Shown piece after piece: positions 1 through 7,007 of a stretch of 18,497 bases of DNA. Origin of the DNA: Gammaproteobacteria bacterium (GTDB lineage Bacteria; Pseudomonadota; Gammaproteobacteria; UBA6429; Thiohalophilaceae). Made by a program: the position numbers and the translations under genes. The stretch is from contig JAOULB010000007.1 of NCBI GenBank assembly GCA_029882235.1, forward strand, positions 1 through 18,497. The letters run 5' to 3'. Under the pieces are notes generated by a model. It did no database searches. It was not told the origin of the DNA and saw only the letters and a program-made list of their open reading frames with translations. The first letter of the stretch is position 1, and every line of letters starts with the position of its first letter.

Positions 1-447
1 GGCCGTGATCCAGAAATGCGGTATATGCCGAATGGTGGGGCAGTTGCCAATTTAACCATTGCCACGTCCGAAGGCTGGAAAGACAAGAACACTGGCGAAC
101 AGCAGGAAAAGACCGAATGGCACCGGGTGGTGTTTTTCCGTCGTCTGGCCGAAATCGCCGGTGAATATCTGAAGAAGGGCTCGAAAGTCTATATCGAAGG
201 CAAACTGCAGACGCGTAAATGGCAGGATAATAATGGCCAGGATCGCTATACGACTGAAATTATCGGTAACGAGATGCAAATGCTCGATTCTCGTGGTGGT
301 GGCGCCAGTTACTCAGCCGGAAGCAATTCAAATTCTGCTCCTGCGGGCAATGCCCCATCGGCAGGGAATAACCCACCTGACTACGGCAGTAGTGGTAGCC
401 CCGAGCCAGTCGCAGCGGGGGATTTTGATGACGATATTCCCTTCTAG
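1..447 (+). CDS. ssb: Single-stranded DNA-binding protein, 5'-truncated by window edge
   Basis: SSB coats single-stranded DNA in replication, repair and recombination and recruits partner enzymes through its C-terminal tip. The reading frame is open from base 1, and the residues before the first Met (GRDPE) match the conserved start of the OB fold. By comparison with E. coli SSB about 15 N-terminal residues lie outside the window. OB-fold signatures are visible: RYMPNGGAVAN, TEWHRVV, YIEGKLQTRKW and QDRYTTE. A low-complexity Ser/Asn/Gly/Pro linker follows, and the protein ends in the acidic tip DFDDDIPF, the known docking site for partners such as exonuclease I, RecQ and PriA. A Rho-independent terminator follows directly. 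The family call is secure; the true start is not visible. Confidence 0.97.
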   Translation, partial: GRDPEMRYMPNGGAVANLTIATSEGWKDKNTGEQQEKTEWHRVVFFRRLAEIAGEYLKKGSKVYIEGKLQTRKWQDNNGQDRYTTEIIGNEMQMLDSRGGGASYSAGSNSNSAPAGNAPSAGNNPPDYGSSGSPEPVAAGDFDDDIPF

Positions 448-480
448 AACATCTTTAAAGATTTAATTTTGACAACCCAA

Positions 481-508
481 AATCCCTGCCTCAGCAGGGA
501 TTTTTTTC
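481..508 (+). terminator. Rho-independent terminator of ssb
   Basis: A 9-bp perfect stem (AATCCCTGC at 481-489 with GCAGGGATT at 494-502) closes a 4-nt loop, and its 3' side runs into a T tract (501-507). It lies 33 nt after the ssb stop codon, so ssb transcription very likely ends here. Confidence 0.93.
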
Positions 509-606
509 TTGACGCCGAATCATTTTCGCTCTAAATATTCACTTAACAGGAAGGCGAAAGTCTGTCCTGGTTGTATAGCGATCCCAAAGATGGAGGGAGT
601 GGTTTT

Positions 607-807
607 ATGGCCGGTGTAGATAAAAAATCTGAACCAAAAAATGATCTGTCCGATCTGGACGATGACGAGTTTATTGATAGTGCAAATGAGCCTGATGCGG
701 ATAGCATTCCAGCCAATCATGATAAGGCCGAAGTCAGACGACGGCTGGAAGATTATATGGAAGAGAGACGGTTACGTAGTGAACTGGAAGATGACTTTGA
801 TGAATAA
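607..807 (+). CDS. Small acidic PA3496-like protein
   Basis: A 66-residue, highly charged protein with no membrane segment or signal peptide. The first half is a run of Asp/Glu/Ser. The second half (about residues 40-66) contains RRRLEDYMEERRLRSELED and ends in DDFDE, a predicted amphipathic helix. This pattern resembles the small proteobacterial family named after Pseudomonas PA3496, described as putative envelope-integrity proteins; its biochemical role is not established. I chose ATG 607 because GGAGGGAG lies at 592-599, about 8 nt upstream. A longer in-frame TTG start at 571 has no comparable ribosome site. The TAA stop (805-807) directly abuts the stop codon of the converging gene. The family call rests on remembered resemblance only. 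Confidence 0.72.
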   Translation: MAGVDKKSEPKNDLSDLDDDEFIDSANEPDADSIPANHDKAEVRRRLEDYMEERRLRSELEDDFDE

Positions 808-1332
808 TTAAGAATGGAGATCCTTATCATTCTTCGCAATTGCATGATTGTGTTCTAATAAACTGATAATAGCTCGTGTTGTACCACATGCACCACAATT
901 ATAAATCGGCATTATACCTTTGTCCCAATCCCCACCCTGGTTTGCTATCAAATGGAAAACAGATGTCGCCTTACAGGCAGGGCACTCGAGGGTTATTTCC
1001 ACTGGTGTAGACATTCCTTTACTCACAGGCAGACTAATCCCATCGGAAGAATCATCGGGACTAATATGCTGAACAGTAAGAGTACGAATTTTTACTCGAA
1101 AAGTATCTTTTTCAATATTCTGGCAGGATATCACCTCACCATATAATTTTTCAGTTGGGCTGCGTTGATTTGAAAATAGAATCACAACCTGTTGTCCAGG
1201 TTGAAGAGAATCATGCACATCAAAACTAAGCTCAAGTTTTATAGACTGGACTGTATGACCAAGGTTCTCAATGCAGTCTCGTTCAAAGGGTGAATAGTGT
1301 AATTCAAACCCGACACAAGGTAATGTTTTCAT
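808..1332 (-). CDS. Unrecognised protein, barrel-like N-terminal half and C-terminal zinc ribbon
   Basis: A 174-residue protein without signal peptide or membrane segment, so probably cytoplasmic. Residues about 30-85 alternate as beta strands around SLQPGQQVVILFSNQ and LYGEVISC...FRVKIRTL. This looks like the core of a PilZ-type barrel, but I cannot find the c-di-GMP-binding RxxxR or D/NxSxxG motifs, so c-di-GMP binding is not supported. Residues 117-120 (CPAC) and 146-149 (CGAC) form two CxxC knuckles, a likely structural zinc ribbon. The start is ATG 1332; no clear ribosome-binding site precedes it. It is divergent from the polysaccharide/signalling operon, with which it shares a 334-nt upstream region, so co-regulation is possible. 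I do not recognise the family and propose no function. Confidence 0.75.
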   Translation of the reverse strand: MKTLPCVGFELHYSPFERDCIENLGHTVQSIKLELSFDVHDSLQPGQQVVILFSNQRSPTEKLYGEVISCQNIEKDTFRVKIRTLTVQHISPDDSSDGISLPVSKGMSTPVEITLECPACKATSVFHLIANQGGDWDKGIMPIYNCGACGTTRAIISLLEHNHAIAKNDKDLHS

Positions 1333-1666
1333 AGTCTAATTTAAATATAGGTTCTGCTCATAAAATCTGATTTAAATATAGACAAACAGAAATCTAAATC
1401 ATCAGTTTTTAGTTAAATTTATAGAAAGTTGCGGGTTTAAATGTCAACAATTGTTACTCATTTTGTTTTTCTATCGATAACCATGAGTATCAATATGTCT
1501 TTTTTAGACTTTTTGGCGAGTCTTTATTACGTATAGGACGTTGTTTATTGTCAAACCCTAAATTTCGAATTGTTAAAAAGTTATACAAAAGTATGTAAAA
1601 AATTCAGTAAGCATGAAATAAGCCGATATTTAAAGTGTGACATTTTAAATGTAAGGGAAAACTTGA
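1333..1666. other. AT-rich divergent intergenic region upstream of the signalling/polysaccharide operon
   Basis: These 334 nt separate the minus-strand zinc-ribbon gene from the plus-strand response regulator and contain no convincing ORF. The region is strongly AT-rich. It holds a 16-bp direct repeat (1335-1350 and 1366-1381) beside the minus-strand start, and a palindrome ACATTT-T-AAATGT (1640-1652) abutting the ribosome site of the plus-strand operon. Loose promoter-like hexamers exist (for example TTGTTA at 1570 with TATGTA at 1592, 16-nt spacer), but none is good enough to call. Both divergent promoters should lie here. Confidence 0.6.
1335..1381. repeat. 16-bp direct repeat, candidate operator
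   Basis: TCTAATTTAAATATAG (1335-1350) recurs as TCTGATTTAAATATAG (1366-1381), with one mismatch and 31 bp start to start, about three helical turns. Each copy contains the palindromic core ATTTAAAT. The position, just before the start codon of the minus-strand gene, suits a paired protein-binding site. The high AT content makes chance a real alternative. Confidence 0.4.
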
Positions 1667-2092
1667 ATGAATTTGCATGCGCGACAGGTTTTTGGACAAC
1701 ATCCAGTAATTGTTCGTGTTGATGACGATGAACACGTTGCATACCTTCTCGATTATTTACTCGAAAGAAATGGCTGTATCGTTATTAGCGCCAGTGATGG
1801 TCAGGAACTTGTAGACCTGCTGGATCGAGCACCCGCGCCTGATTTAATACTGTTGGATGTTATGTTGCCCTATTATGATGGTTTTGAATTAATTAAGCGC
1901 ATACGTGCAAATCCTGTCTGGAAAAATACACCCATTCTCGTTTTATCAGGCTGCCAAAATGAAAAAGATGTTGTTAGGGGGCTTGAGGCGGGAGCAAACG
2001 ACTATATTACCAAGCCTTTTCAGCCAATGGAGTTGTTAGCCAGAATAAAACGTCTGCTTGGAAGCGCAAATGTTAGTGTTGATACAGAATAG
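1667..2092 (+). CDS. Stand-alone response regulator receiver protein
   Basis: A 141-residue protein made almost entirely of one receiver (REC) domain, with no DNA-binding or enzymatic output domain. The acidic pocket is Asp19-Asp21 (VDDDEH). The phosphoacceptor is Asp64 in LLLDVMLPYYDGF, the switch residue Ser94 in VLSG, and the invariant lysine Lys116 in ITKPF, so all phosphorylation residues are present. It must therefore act by protein contact or as a phosphorelay intermediate. Start ATG 1667 has the ribosome site TAAGGGA at 1652-1658, 8 nt upstream. It is the first gene of a run whose next genes build a polysaccharide export machine, and its end overlaps the following gene. The likely phosphodonor is the PAS histidine kinase four genes downstream, by proximity only. 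Confidence 0.93.
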   Translation: MNLHARQVFGQHPVIVRVDDDEHVAYLLDYLLERNGCIVISASDGQELVDLLDRAPAPDLILLDVMLPYYDGFELIKRIRANPVWKNTPILVLSGCQNEKDVVRGLEAGANDYITKPFQPMELLARIKRLLGSANVSVDTE

Positions 2093-3209
2093 GGTAAATG
2101 TATTTTTAGCATTAATATTTTTTCAATTGTGTTGCAGCACAATTTTGTTAGCAGAATCGTATAATCGTTCTCAAAATAATTACTCTAAAAGCTTTGCAAA
2201 ACTTGTTGCAGAAGAAAACAGAGTTCGACAACAGTTAAAAACGTCTCCTGATAACCCCGATCTCTTAATTGAAATGGCCAAAATTAAAGAAAAGGTTGGT
2301 CGGTATAAGGATGCAATCTGGTATTTACATAAAGCACAGCAGATGGCTCCAGGTTATGAAGATATCTATCTGCTGGAGGCGATAATGTTGTCAAAGATGA
2401 AAAGCAAATATGCCTGTCAACATAAACGAGTGTTCGAAAATAAATATATGACACAAGCAGGCGGTATGCATCAGAATAAAATCAGGCAAATATTAAATTC
2501 ATCTAATCGTAATTATGTGCAATTAGAGTCTGGCCTAGCGTATGACGAGTTGTCTAATAATCGTGGTCATTGGAATGAGTATTTTGTTAATGTCGAATAT
2601 AGTGATTGTTTAGAGAACAGTTATTATGGTGGATATACAGAGGTAAAGCGATACAATATTGGTGATAGTGAGTTTTATGCCGGCATCGCAATACCAAATT
2701 CTCGTTTCTCTTATCGTTTGGAGTATAGACAGGCAGAACAGGAAACGTTATTGCCTGAAGGGTCTATTTTAGGTGAGTTTAGAGCTAATAATCTTGGACC
2801 GTCAGGCGTTTATTTGCGGTTTAGAAAACAGAATTACGTCAATATTGAAAATTATTCATCAGGACTAGGGATTGATTATTATTTTTCTGATTATCAGTTA
2901 GCTTATTCGCGTGAGTGGAATAAGGCAAAATCTCTGACTCAGGATTTTGAGTCATCATATGTTGACAGAGTGTTGTTGAAATATTACTGGTCAAAAAACC
3001 GATATGTTGGCGCAAGTTACTATATAGGTAAGGAGCTGAATTATGATGGCTCGGTTAATCCACCTTATAGCAAAATAAGGACTTTTGTCTTGAATGGTTT
3101 GCAGCCTGTCACCGCATCATGGTCTCTGATCTATAGTTATAAATTTCACGAGCAAAGAGGATATTTTGACCAGCAAGGAGTTCGCGTCGGTGTTCGCTAC
3201 AGATATTAG
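2070..3209 (+). CDS. TPR plus YaiO-like outer-membrane beta-barrel protein
   Basis: A 379-residue exported protein. Residues 1-28 form a signal peptide with a hydrophobic core, cleaved probably after ILLA. Residues about 44-110 are helical with TPR character (PDNPDLLIEMAKIKEKVGRY, then DAIWYLHKAQQMAPGYEDIY). From about 148 to the end, aromatic-rich alternating strands and a terminal YRY indicate an outer-membrane barrel like YaiO. TPR-plus-barrel proteins such as PgaA act as periplasmic guide and outer-membrane exit for synthase-made polysaccharides; this one has a far shorter TPR part. I chose ATG 2070, which overlaps the response regulator by 23 nt and keeps a full signal peptide; GGAAG lies at 2060-2064. 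The next gene is the HEAT protein, and the GT2 synthase follows. The export role is inferred from architecture and context. Confidence 0.83.
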   Translation: MLVLIQNRVNVFLALIFFQLCCSTILLAESYNRSQNNYSKSFAKLVAEENRVRQQLKTSPDNPDLLIEMAKIKEKVGRYKDAIWYLHKAQQMAPGYEDIYLLEAIMLSKMKSKYACQHKRVFENKYMTQAGGMHQNKIRQILNSSNRNYVQLESGLAYDELSNNRGHWNEYFVNVEYSDCLENSYYGGYTEVKRYNIGDSEFYAGIAIPNSRFSYRLEYRQAEQETLLPEGSILGEFRANNLGPSGVYLRFRKQNYVNIENYSSGLGIDYYFSDYQLAYSREWNKAKSLTQDFESSYVDRVLLKYYWSKNRYVGASYYIGKELNYDGSVNPPYSKIRTFVLNGLQPVTASWSLIYSYKFHEQRGYFDQQGVRVGVRYRY

Positions 3210-4248
3210 TGAGGTAAGTGGGTTTGCGATATATGCCGGGCAAATAGCCTTTATCCTGCTTGTAGTGTTAACTATTCAAGTTGTTTTACTTCGGATTAAG
3301 CTTATATTTGTTGCAAAAAGAAAGGAGAAAATTAAAAAAATTTGGCGACCATATATAAGCAAAACAATATACGGTGACAGAGTTAAACGATTAAAAATTA
3401 AAAGGCGAGATTTTCTATTCATTCTTGAGGAAATAAATTACGCATTCAGTCTAGTTAAAGGTGAAGAAGTTGAACGTTTGCGTGGCGCATGTCTTTCAAT
3501 GGGGCTGCATAAACAGTTGTTAAAATTACTGCATTCAAAAAATATCAAAAATAACTTATTTGCCCTGATAACTCTAGGAAATCTTAAAGACCATATGGCA
3601 TGGGATCAAATCAAGAAAGTATTAGTTAATAAACAAACGGTTTTATCACTTGCCGCGGCAAGAAGCCTGGTGCAAATTGAACCACAAAGGGCATTAACTG
3701 AAATATTGGCGATCACATTAACGCGAGAAGACTGGCCGTGGGCCAATGTGGCACATGTGTTGAAATTGGCAGGTCCAGAAACTGTTTGTTCACCATTAGC
3801 TGAATTAATTACAACTTCCCCGTCATATATGCAGGCGTCATTGTTGCGGCTATTTGAAGTCGTTCAGTGTGAAGAAATTCGACCTGTCACTAAAAGTATT
3901 CTGGAAAAAACAAAGGATGATAAAACGGCGTCAGTATGTTTGCATATTTCCCAGGACCCTGGAATTCTTCCTTTAGCAAAAAAATATATAAAACATGACC
4001 GTTGGCATGTTCGGATGCATGCGGCAAATGCGATAGGCCGGTTTGGCGGGCCGGATGAAATACCAGAACTTGTTCTTTTATTAAAAGATAAAGAATGGTG
4101 GGTTCGTTATCGTTCTGCACAGGCCCTTGTTTCGCTTCCTTGCACGACAAAAAATGTTCTCACTAACATATATAAAAATATGGATGATCGATATGGGAAA
4201 GATATTCTTAGGCAAGTAATTACGGAAAGAGAATTTTATGATGAATGA
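3190..4248 (+). CDS. Membrane-anchored HEAT-repeat protein
   Basis: A 352-residue protein. Residues about 12-34 are one hydrophobic segment followed by a lysine/arginine-rich stretch (KRKEKIKKIWR), which predicts an inner-membrane anchor with the bulk in the cytoplasm. The rest is alpha-helical. HEAT repeats are clearest at about 100-165 (LAAARSLVQIEPQRAL) and near the C-terminus (WHVRMHAANAIGRFG, then WWVRYRSAQALVSL). HEAT solenoids usually serve as scaffolds for protein binding. I chose GTG 3190 because AAGGAG (3175-3180) sits 9 nt upstream; an upstream TTG at 3166 is possible. The gene overlaps the barrel gene by 20 nt and the synthase gene by 11 nt, which suggests translational coupling. 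An adaptor role between synthase and signalling proteins is inference. Confidence 0.82.
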   Translation: MFATDISEVSGFAIYAGQIAFILLVVLTIQVVLLRIKLIFVAKRKEKIKKIWRPYISKTIYGDRVKRLKIKRRDFLFILEEINYAFSLVKGEEVERLRGACLSMGLHKQLLKLLHSKNIKNNLFALITLGNLKDHMAWDQIKKVLVNKQTVLSLAAARSLVQIEPQRALTEILAITLTREDWPWANVAHVLKLAGPETVCSPLAELITTSPSYMQASLLRLFEVVQCEEIRPVTKSILEKTKDDKTASVCLHISQDPGILPLAKKYIKHDRWHVRMHAANAIGRFGGPDEIPELVLLLKDKEWWVRYRSAQALVSLPCTTKNVLTNIYKNMDDRYGKDILRQVITEREFYDE

Positions 4249-5635
4249 TGTCGTTATATTTTCTCAGTGGTTTTTCCTGTTGTATTTTATAGGCTTGAAC
4301 GTATCGTATATGCTGCTAAATTTTGCAGCAATATTTAACGTTAATAAATATATGAATGAAAAGACGCTTGCAGATGTTCCGGGAATAGATAGTGATGTTA
4401 TGCCGCCTGTGAGTTTGATTGTTCCTGCATATAATGAAGAAAGAACGATTATACAGTCAATTTTGGCCCTCGGTCAGCTCGAATATCCGGAGTATGAAAT
4501 CATAGTGGTTAATGACGGTTCTGATGACAGTACGTTAAATACTCTAAAGAGTTGTTTGCGATTGCGTAAATTTCCAGAGGCCTACCGAAATCGTTTAGAT
4601 ACGAAAACGATTAAAATGGTATACCACTCAACTGAGATTGAGAATGTTCGAGTCGTCGACAAGTATAATGGAGGAAAATCTGACGCATTGAATGCAGGAA
4701 TTAATATTAGTCGCTATCCACTCGTTTGTGTTGTTGATGCGGACTCAATTTTGCAGCGCGATAGCTTAAAGAGAGTTGTACAACCTTTTATGTTCGATAA
4801 TAGAACGGTAGTGAGTGGTGGGTCAGTCAGAATTGTTAATGGTAGCAAGGTAACGCTTGGGTATATACAAGAACCTGCCGCGCCTAGAAAATTACTTCCC
4901 CTTATACAGGTCGTTGAATATTTACGGGCGTTCTTGTTTGGTCGATTAGGGTGGTCACCATTAAATGCATTATTGATTGTGTCTGGAGCATTTGGTGTGT
5001 TTCACAAAGAAACATTAATTTCGGTTGGAGGTTACCAAACAAATACAATTGGCGAAGATATGGAGCTAATCGTGCGTATTCATCGAAAATTAAAAAAAGA
5101 AGGAAAAGACTATCGTATCACTTTTGTTCCTGACCCCATATGCTGGACGGAAGCCCCTGAGGATATATCGTCTCTGGCTCGACAAAGGATCAGGTGGCAA
5201 AGAGGATTATGTGAGAGTTTGTTTAATAATATCTCACTATTTATGAATCCCAGGGCTGGTGCCGTTGGGTTGTTGGCATTTCCATTTATGCTTATATTTG
5301 AATGGGCGGGACCCATCATAGAGATTTTTGGTTTTATAATGATCCTCATTGGGTTTTTTACCAATCAGATTAATCCAGATCTATTTATGCTGCTAATTAT
5401 GGTAGCAATAATCTTTGGAATGATCCTGTCTCTTACGGCTTTATTATTAGAAGAAATGTCATTTCACCTATATCGAAATCCATTCGATTTGTTTCGGTTA
5501 TTTTTAGCTGCGATTATAGAAAATTTTGGATATCGCCAACTGAATGCAATTTTTAGAGTGATTGGGTTCTATAAATGGTTATTTAACAAAGAAAGCGACT
5601 GGGGAAGTATGAACAGAAAAGGGGTTGGTGTGTAA
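4238..5635 (+). CDS. Membrane family 2 glycosyltransferase, processive polysaccharide synthase type
   Basis: A 465-residue inner-membrane enzyme expected to polymerise a sugar from a nucleotide-sugar donor at the cytoplasmic face and extrude the chain. Residues about 8-33 form an N-terminal membrane segment. The GT-A domain carries VSLIVPAYNEE (58-68), Asp93 in VVNDGSDDS, the DxD motif D167-A-D169, the base-side pair Glu273-Asp274 in IGEDMEL, and QRIRW (316-320), the QxxRW motif of processive synthases. Hydrophobic segments follow at about 340-375 and 382-405, then an amphipathic tail. The layout resembles PgaC, hyaluronan synthase and BcsA, but there is no PilZ domain. Two starts (ATG 4238 and 4241) are almost equivalent; GGAAAGAG lies at 4224-4231. 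The sugar cannot be read from sequence. Confidence 0.92.
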   Translation: MMNDVVIFSQWFFLLYFIGLNVSYMLLNFAAIFNVNKYMNEKTLADVPGIDSDVMPPVSLIVPAYNEERTIIQSILALGQLEYPEYEIIVVNDGSDDSTLNTLKSCLRLRKFPEAYRNRLDTKTIKMVYHSTEIENVRVVDKYNGGKSDALNAGINISRYPLVCVVDADSILQRDSLKRVVQPFMFDNRTVVSGGSVRIVNGSKVTLGYIQEPAAPRKLLPLIQVVEYLRAFLFGRLGWSPLNALLIVSGAFGVFHKETLISVGGYQTNTIGEDMELIVRIHRKLKKEGKDYRITFVPDPICWTEAPEDISSLARQRIRWQRGLCESLFNNISLFMNPRAGAVGLLAFPFMLIFEWAGPIIEIFGFIMILIGFFTNQINPDLFMLLIMVAIIFGMILSLTALLLEEMSFHLYRNPFDLFRLFLAAIIENFGYRQLNAIFRVIGFYKWLFNKESDWGSMNRKGVGV

Positions 5636-5637
5636 AA

Positions 5638-5651
5638 ATATGTAAACATAT
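5638..5651. repeat. 14-bp palindrome between synthase and kinase genes
   Basis: ATATGT-AA-ACATAT is a perfect inverted repeat just after the synthase stop codon (5633-5635), in the 66-nt gap before the PAS kinase gene. It lacks a T tract and GC pairs, so it is not a terminator. It could be an operator for an internal promoter, or chance in an AT-rich stretch. Confidence 0.3.
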
Positions 5652-5701
5652 ATCATGGATTATAAAATATTTGCTATTCACTATACTAGTGATAGCATGT
5701 T

Positions 5702-6943
5702 ATGGCGCAAAGAATGATAAATAATAAGGAAACTCTGCAAGAAAAGATAACTGAAGTTTATAACCATATTTATGAGTCTGTAGTTATACTCAGTGAAAAT
5801 GGAATTATTGAAGCGGTTAATATTGCAGCATGTGATTTGTTTGGGTTTCATGAAAATGAATTAATCGGCAAGTCTGTTGAGATGCTGTTGCCCAAAAAAT
5901 ATAACAACGATTATATAAGGTATTTCTCTGCAAATTCGAAACACTCTGATCCAACTCCAATCATAAATAAACAAGTTGATGTGTCTGCCAGAACAAAATT
6001 TGATACTACGATAATTGTTGAACTTACACTGTCGAAGATAGAACAAAATAATTCATTGTGGTTTATTGCGATATTTCGAGATGTCTCGTCAAGAAAGAAA
6101 TATGAGGCAGAGATGTTTAAAATGCACGCCACATTAAGAGAGAAAGTCGATATTCAGACAAAAGACTTAATTATAGCTCGTGACCAGGCGTTATCAGCTG
6201 AACGATCAATGTCAACCTTTTTGACAAATATGTCACACGAATTCAGAACACCATTGCATGGCATTATTAGTTTTTCCAGATTTGGTTTAAAGAAAATAGG
6301 TGAAGTTACAAATGAAAAATTATCAGATTACTTCAGGGAAATATATGAAAGTGCAGACCAACTATTAGAGCTTGTAAATAATTTGCTGGATTTGTCCAAG
6401 CTAAGGGCTGGTAAGGTCGTGTATGATTATCAGGAAGTGTGTGTTTATGATGTGATTATTGATGTTGCTTCAGAGTTTCAGACTTTGTTTATGGAAAAGA
6501 ATATTGTATTTTCTGTTGATAGCGAAAACAAAGAACAGAGATATTATTTTGACAAGATTAAAGTAAAGCAGCTTATACGAAATCTAATTTCTAATGCATA
6601 TAAGTTTAGCACGTCATCATCTGTAATCAGTGTGCTGGCAGATTCAAGTAAAACAGAAACATTTGTGATGACTATTTGCGATGAAGGAATGGACGTGCCG
6701 GAAGAAGAGCTGGTGGTTATATTTGACTCGTTCGCACAAAGCAGCAATACAAATAATCATAGTGGTGGAACAGGTCTTGGTTTATCTATTTGTAAGGAAA
6801 TTGTAAAAGGTGGCCATCTCGGCGATATTCGTGCATTGCCTCGGCACGATGATAAAAAGGGTGTCTGTTTTAAAGTAACCTTGCAAAACATGCGGAACGT
6901 GACAGATTTTTACAGCTCACGTGAACATGTGTTAAATAGGTGA
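5702..6943 (+). CDS. PAS-domain sensor histidine kinase, soluble
   Basis: A 413-residue kinase with no membrane segment, so a cytoplasmic signal is likely. A PAS domain spans about residues 15-130 (ILSENGIIEAVNIAACDLFG ... FIAIFRDVSSRK). A coiled coil (130-170) follows, then HisKA with the phosphorylated His179 in MSHEFRTPLHGI. The ATPase domain has an N box with Asn298 (NLISNAYKF), a G1 box reading DEGMD (327-331) where DxGxG is usual, an F box (IFDSFAQ), and an intact G2 box GGTGLGLS (355-362). It looks catalytically competent despite the G1 change. The start ATG 5702 lacks an obvious ribosome site; ATG 5714 is an alternative. No REC domain is attached, so partners must be separate: the receiver at 1667 and the REC-HisKA protein just downstream are the obvious candidates. 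Confidence 0.92.
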   Translation: MAQRMINNKETLQEKITEVYNHIYESVVILSENGIIEAVNIAACDLFGFHENELIGKSVEMLLPKKYNNDYIRYFSANSKHSDPTPIINKQVDVSARTKFDTTIIVELTLSKIEQNNSLWFIAIFRDVSSRKKYEAEMFKMHATLREKVDIQTKDLIIARDQALSAERSMSTFLTNMSHEFRTPLHGIISFSRFGLKKIGEVTNEKLSDYFREIYESADQLLELVNNLLDLSKLRAGKVVYDYQEVCVYDVIIDVASEFQTLFMEKNIVFSVDSENKEQRYYFDKIKVKQLIRNLISNAYKFSTSSSVISVLADSSKTETFVMTICDEGMDVPEEELVVIFDSFAQSSNTNNHSGGTGLGLSICKEIVKGGHLGDIRALPRHDDKKGVCFKVTLQNMRNVTDFYSSREHVLNR

Positions 6944-7007
6944 TTAATAGTTTATCTCTGTAATATTTAATGTCGATACAAATATAGTTATTCATACAGG
7001 TACAGAT

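Noticed and set aside
808..1332. Calling this protein a c-di-GMP-binding PilZ receptor
   Set aside because: The strand pattern is similar, but the RxxxR and D/NxSxxG binding motifs are not visible, and half the protein is a zinc ribbon.
2070..3209. The barrel protein as a lipoprotein because of the Cys-Cys pair at residues 21-22
   Set aside because: The residues before the cysteines (FFQL) do not make a lipobox, and a better signal-peptidase I site (ILLA) follows a few residues later.
5655..5717. A 20-codon open frame (ATG 5655) in the gap before the PAS kinase gene
   Set aside because: There is no ribosome site, the frame differs from the kinase, and it runs into the kinase coding sequence; its length is expected by chance.
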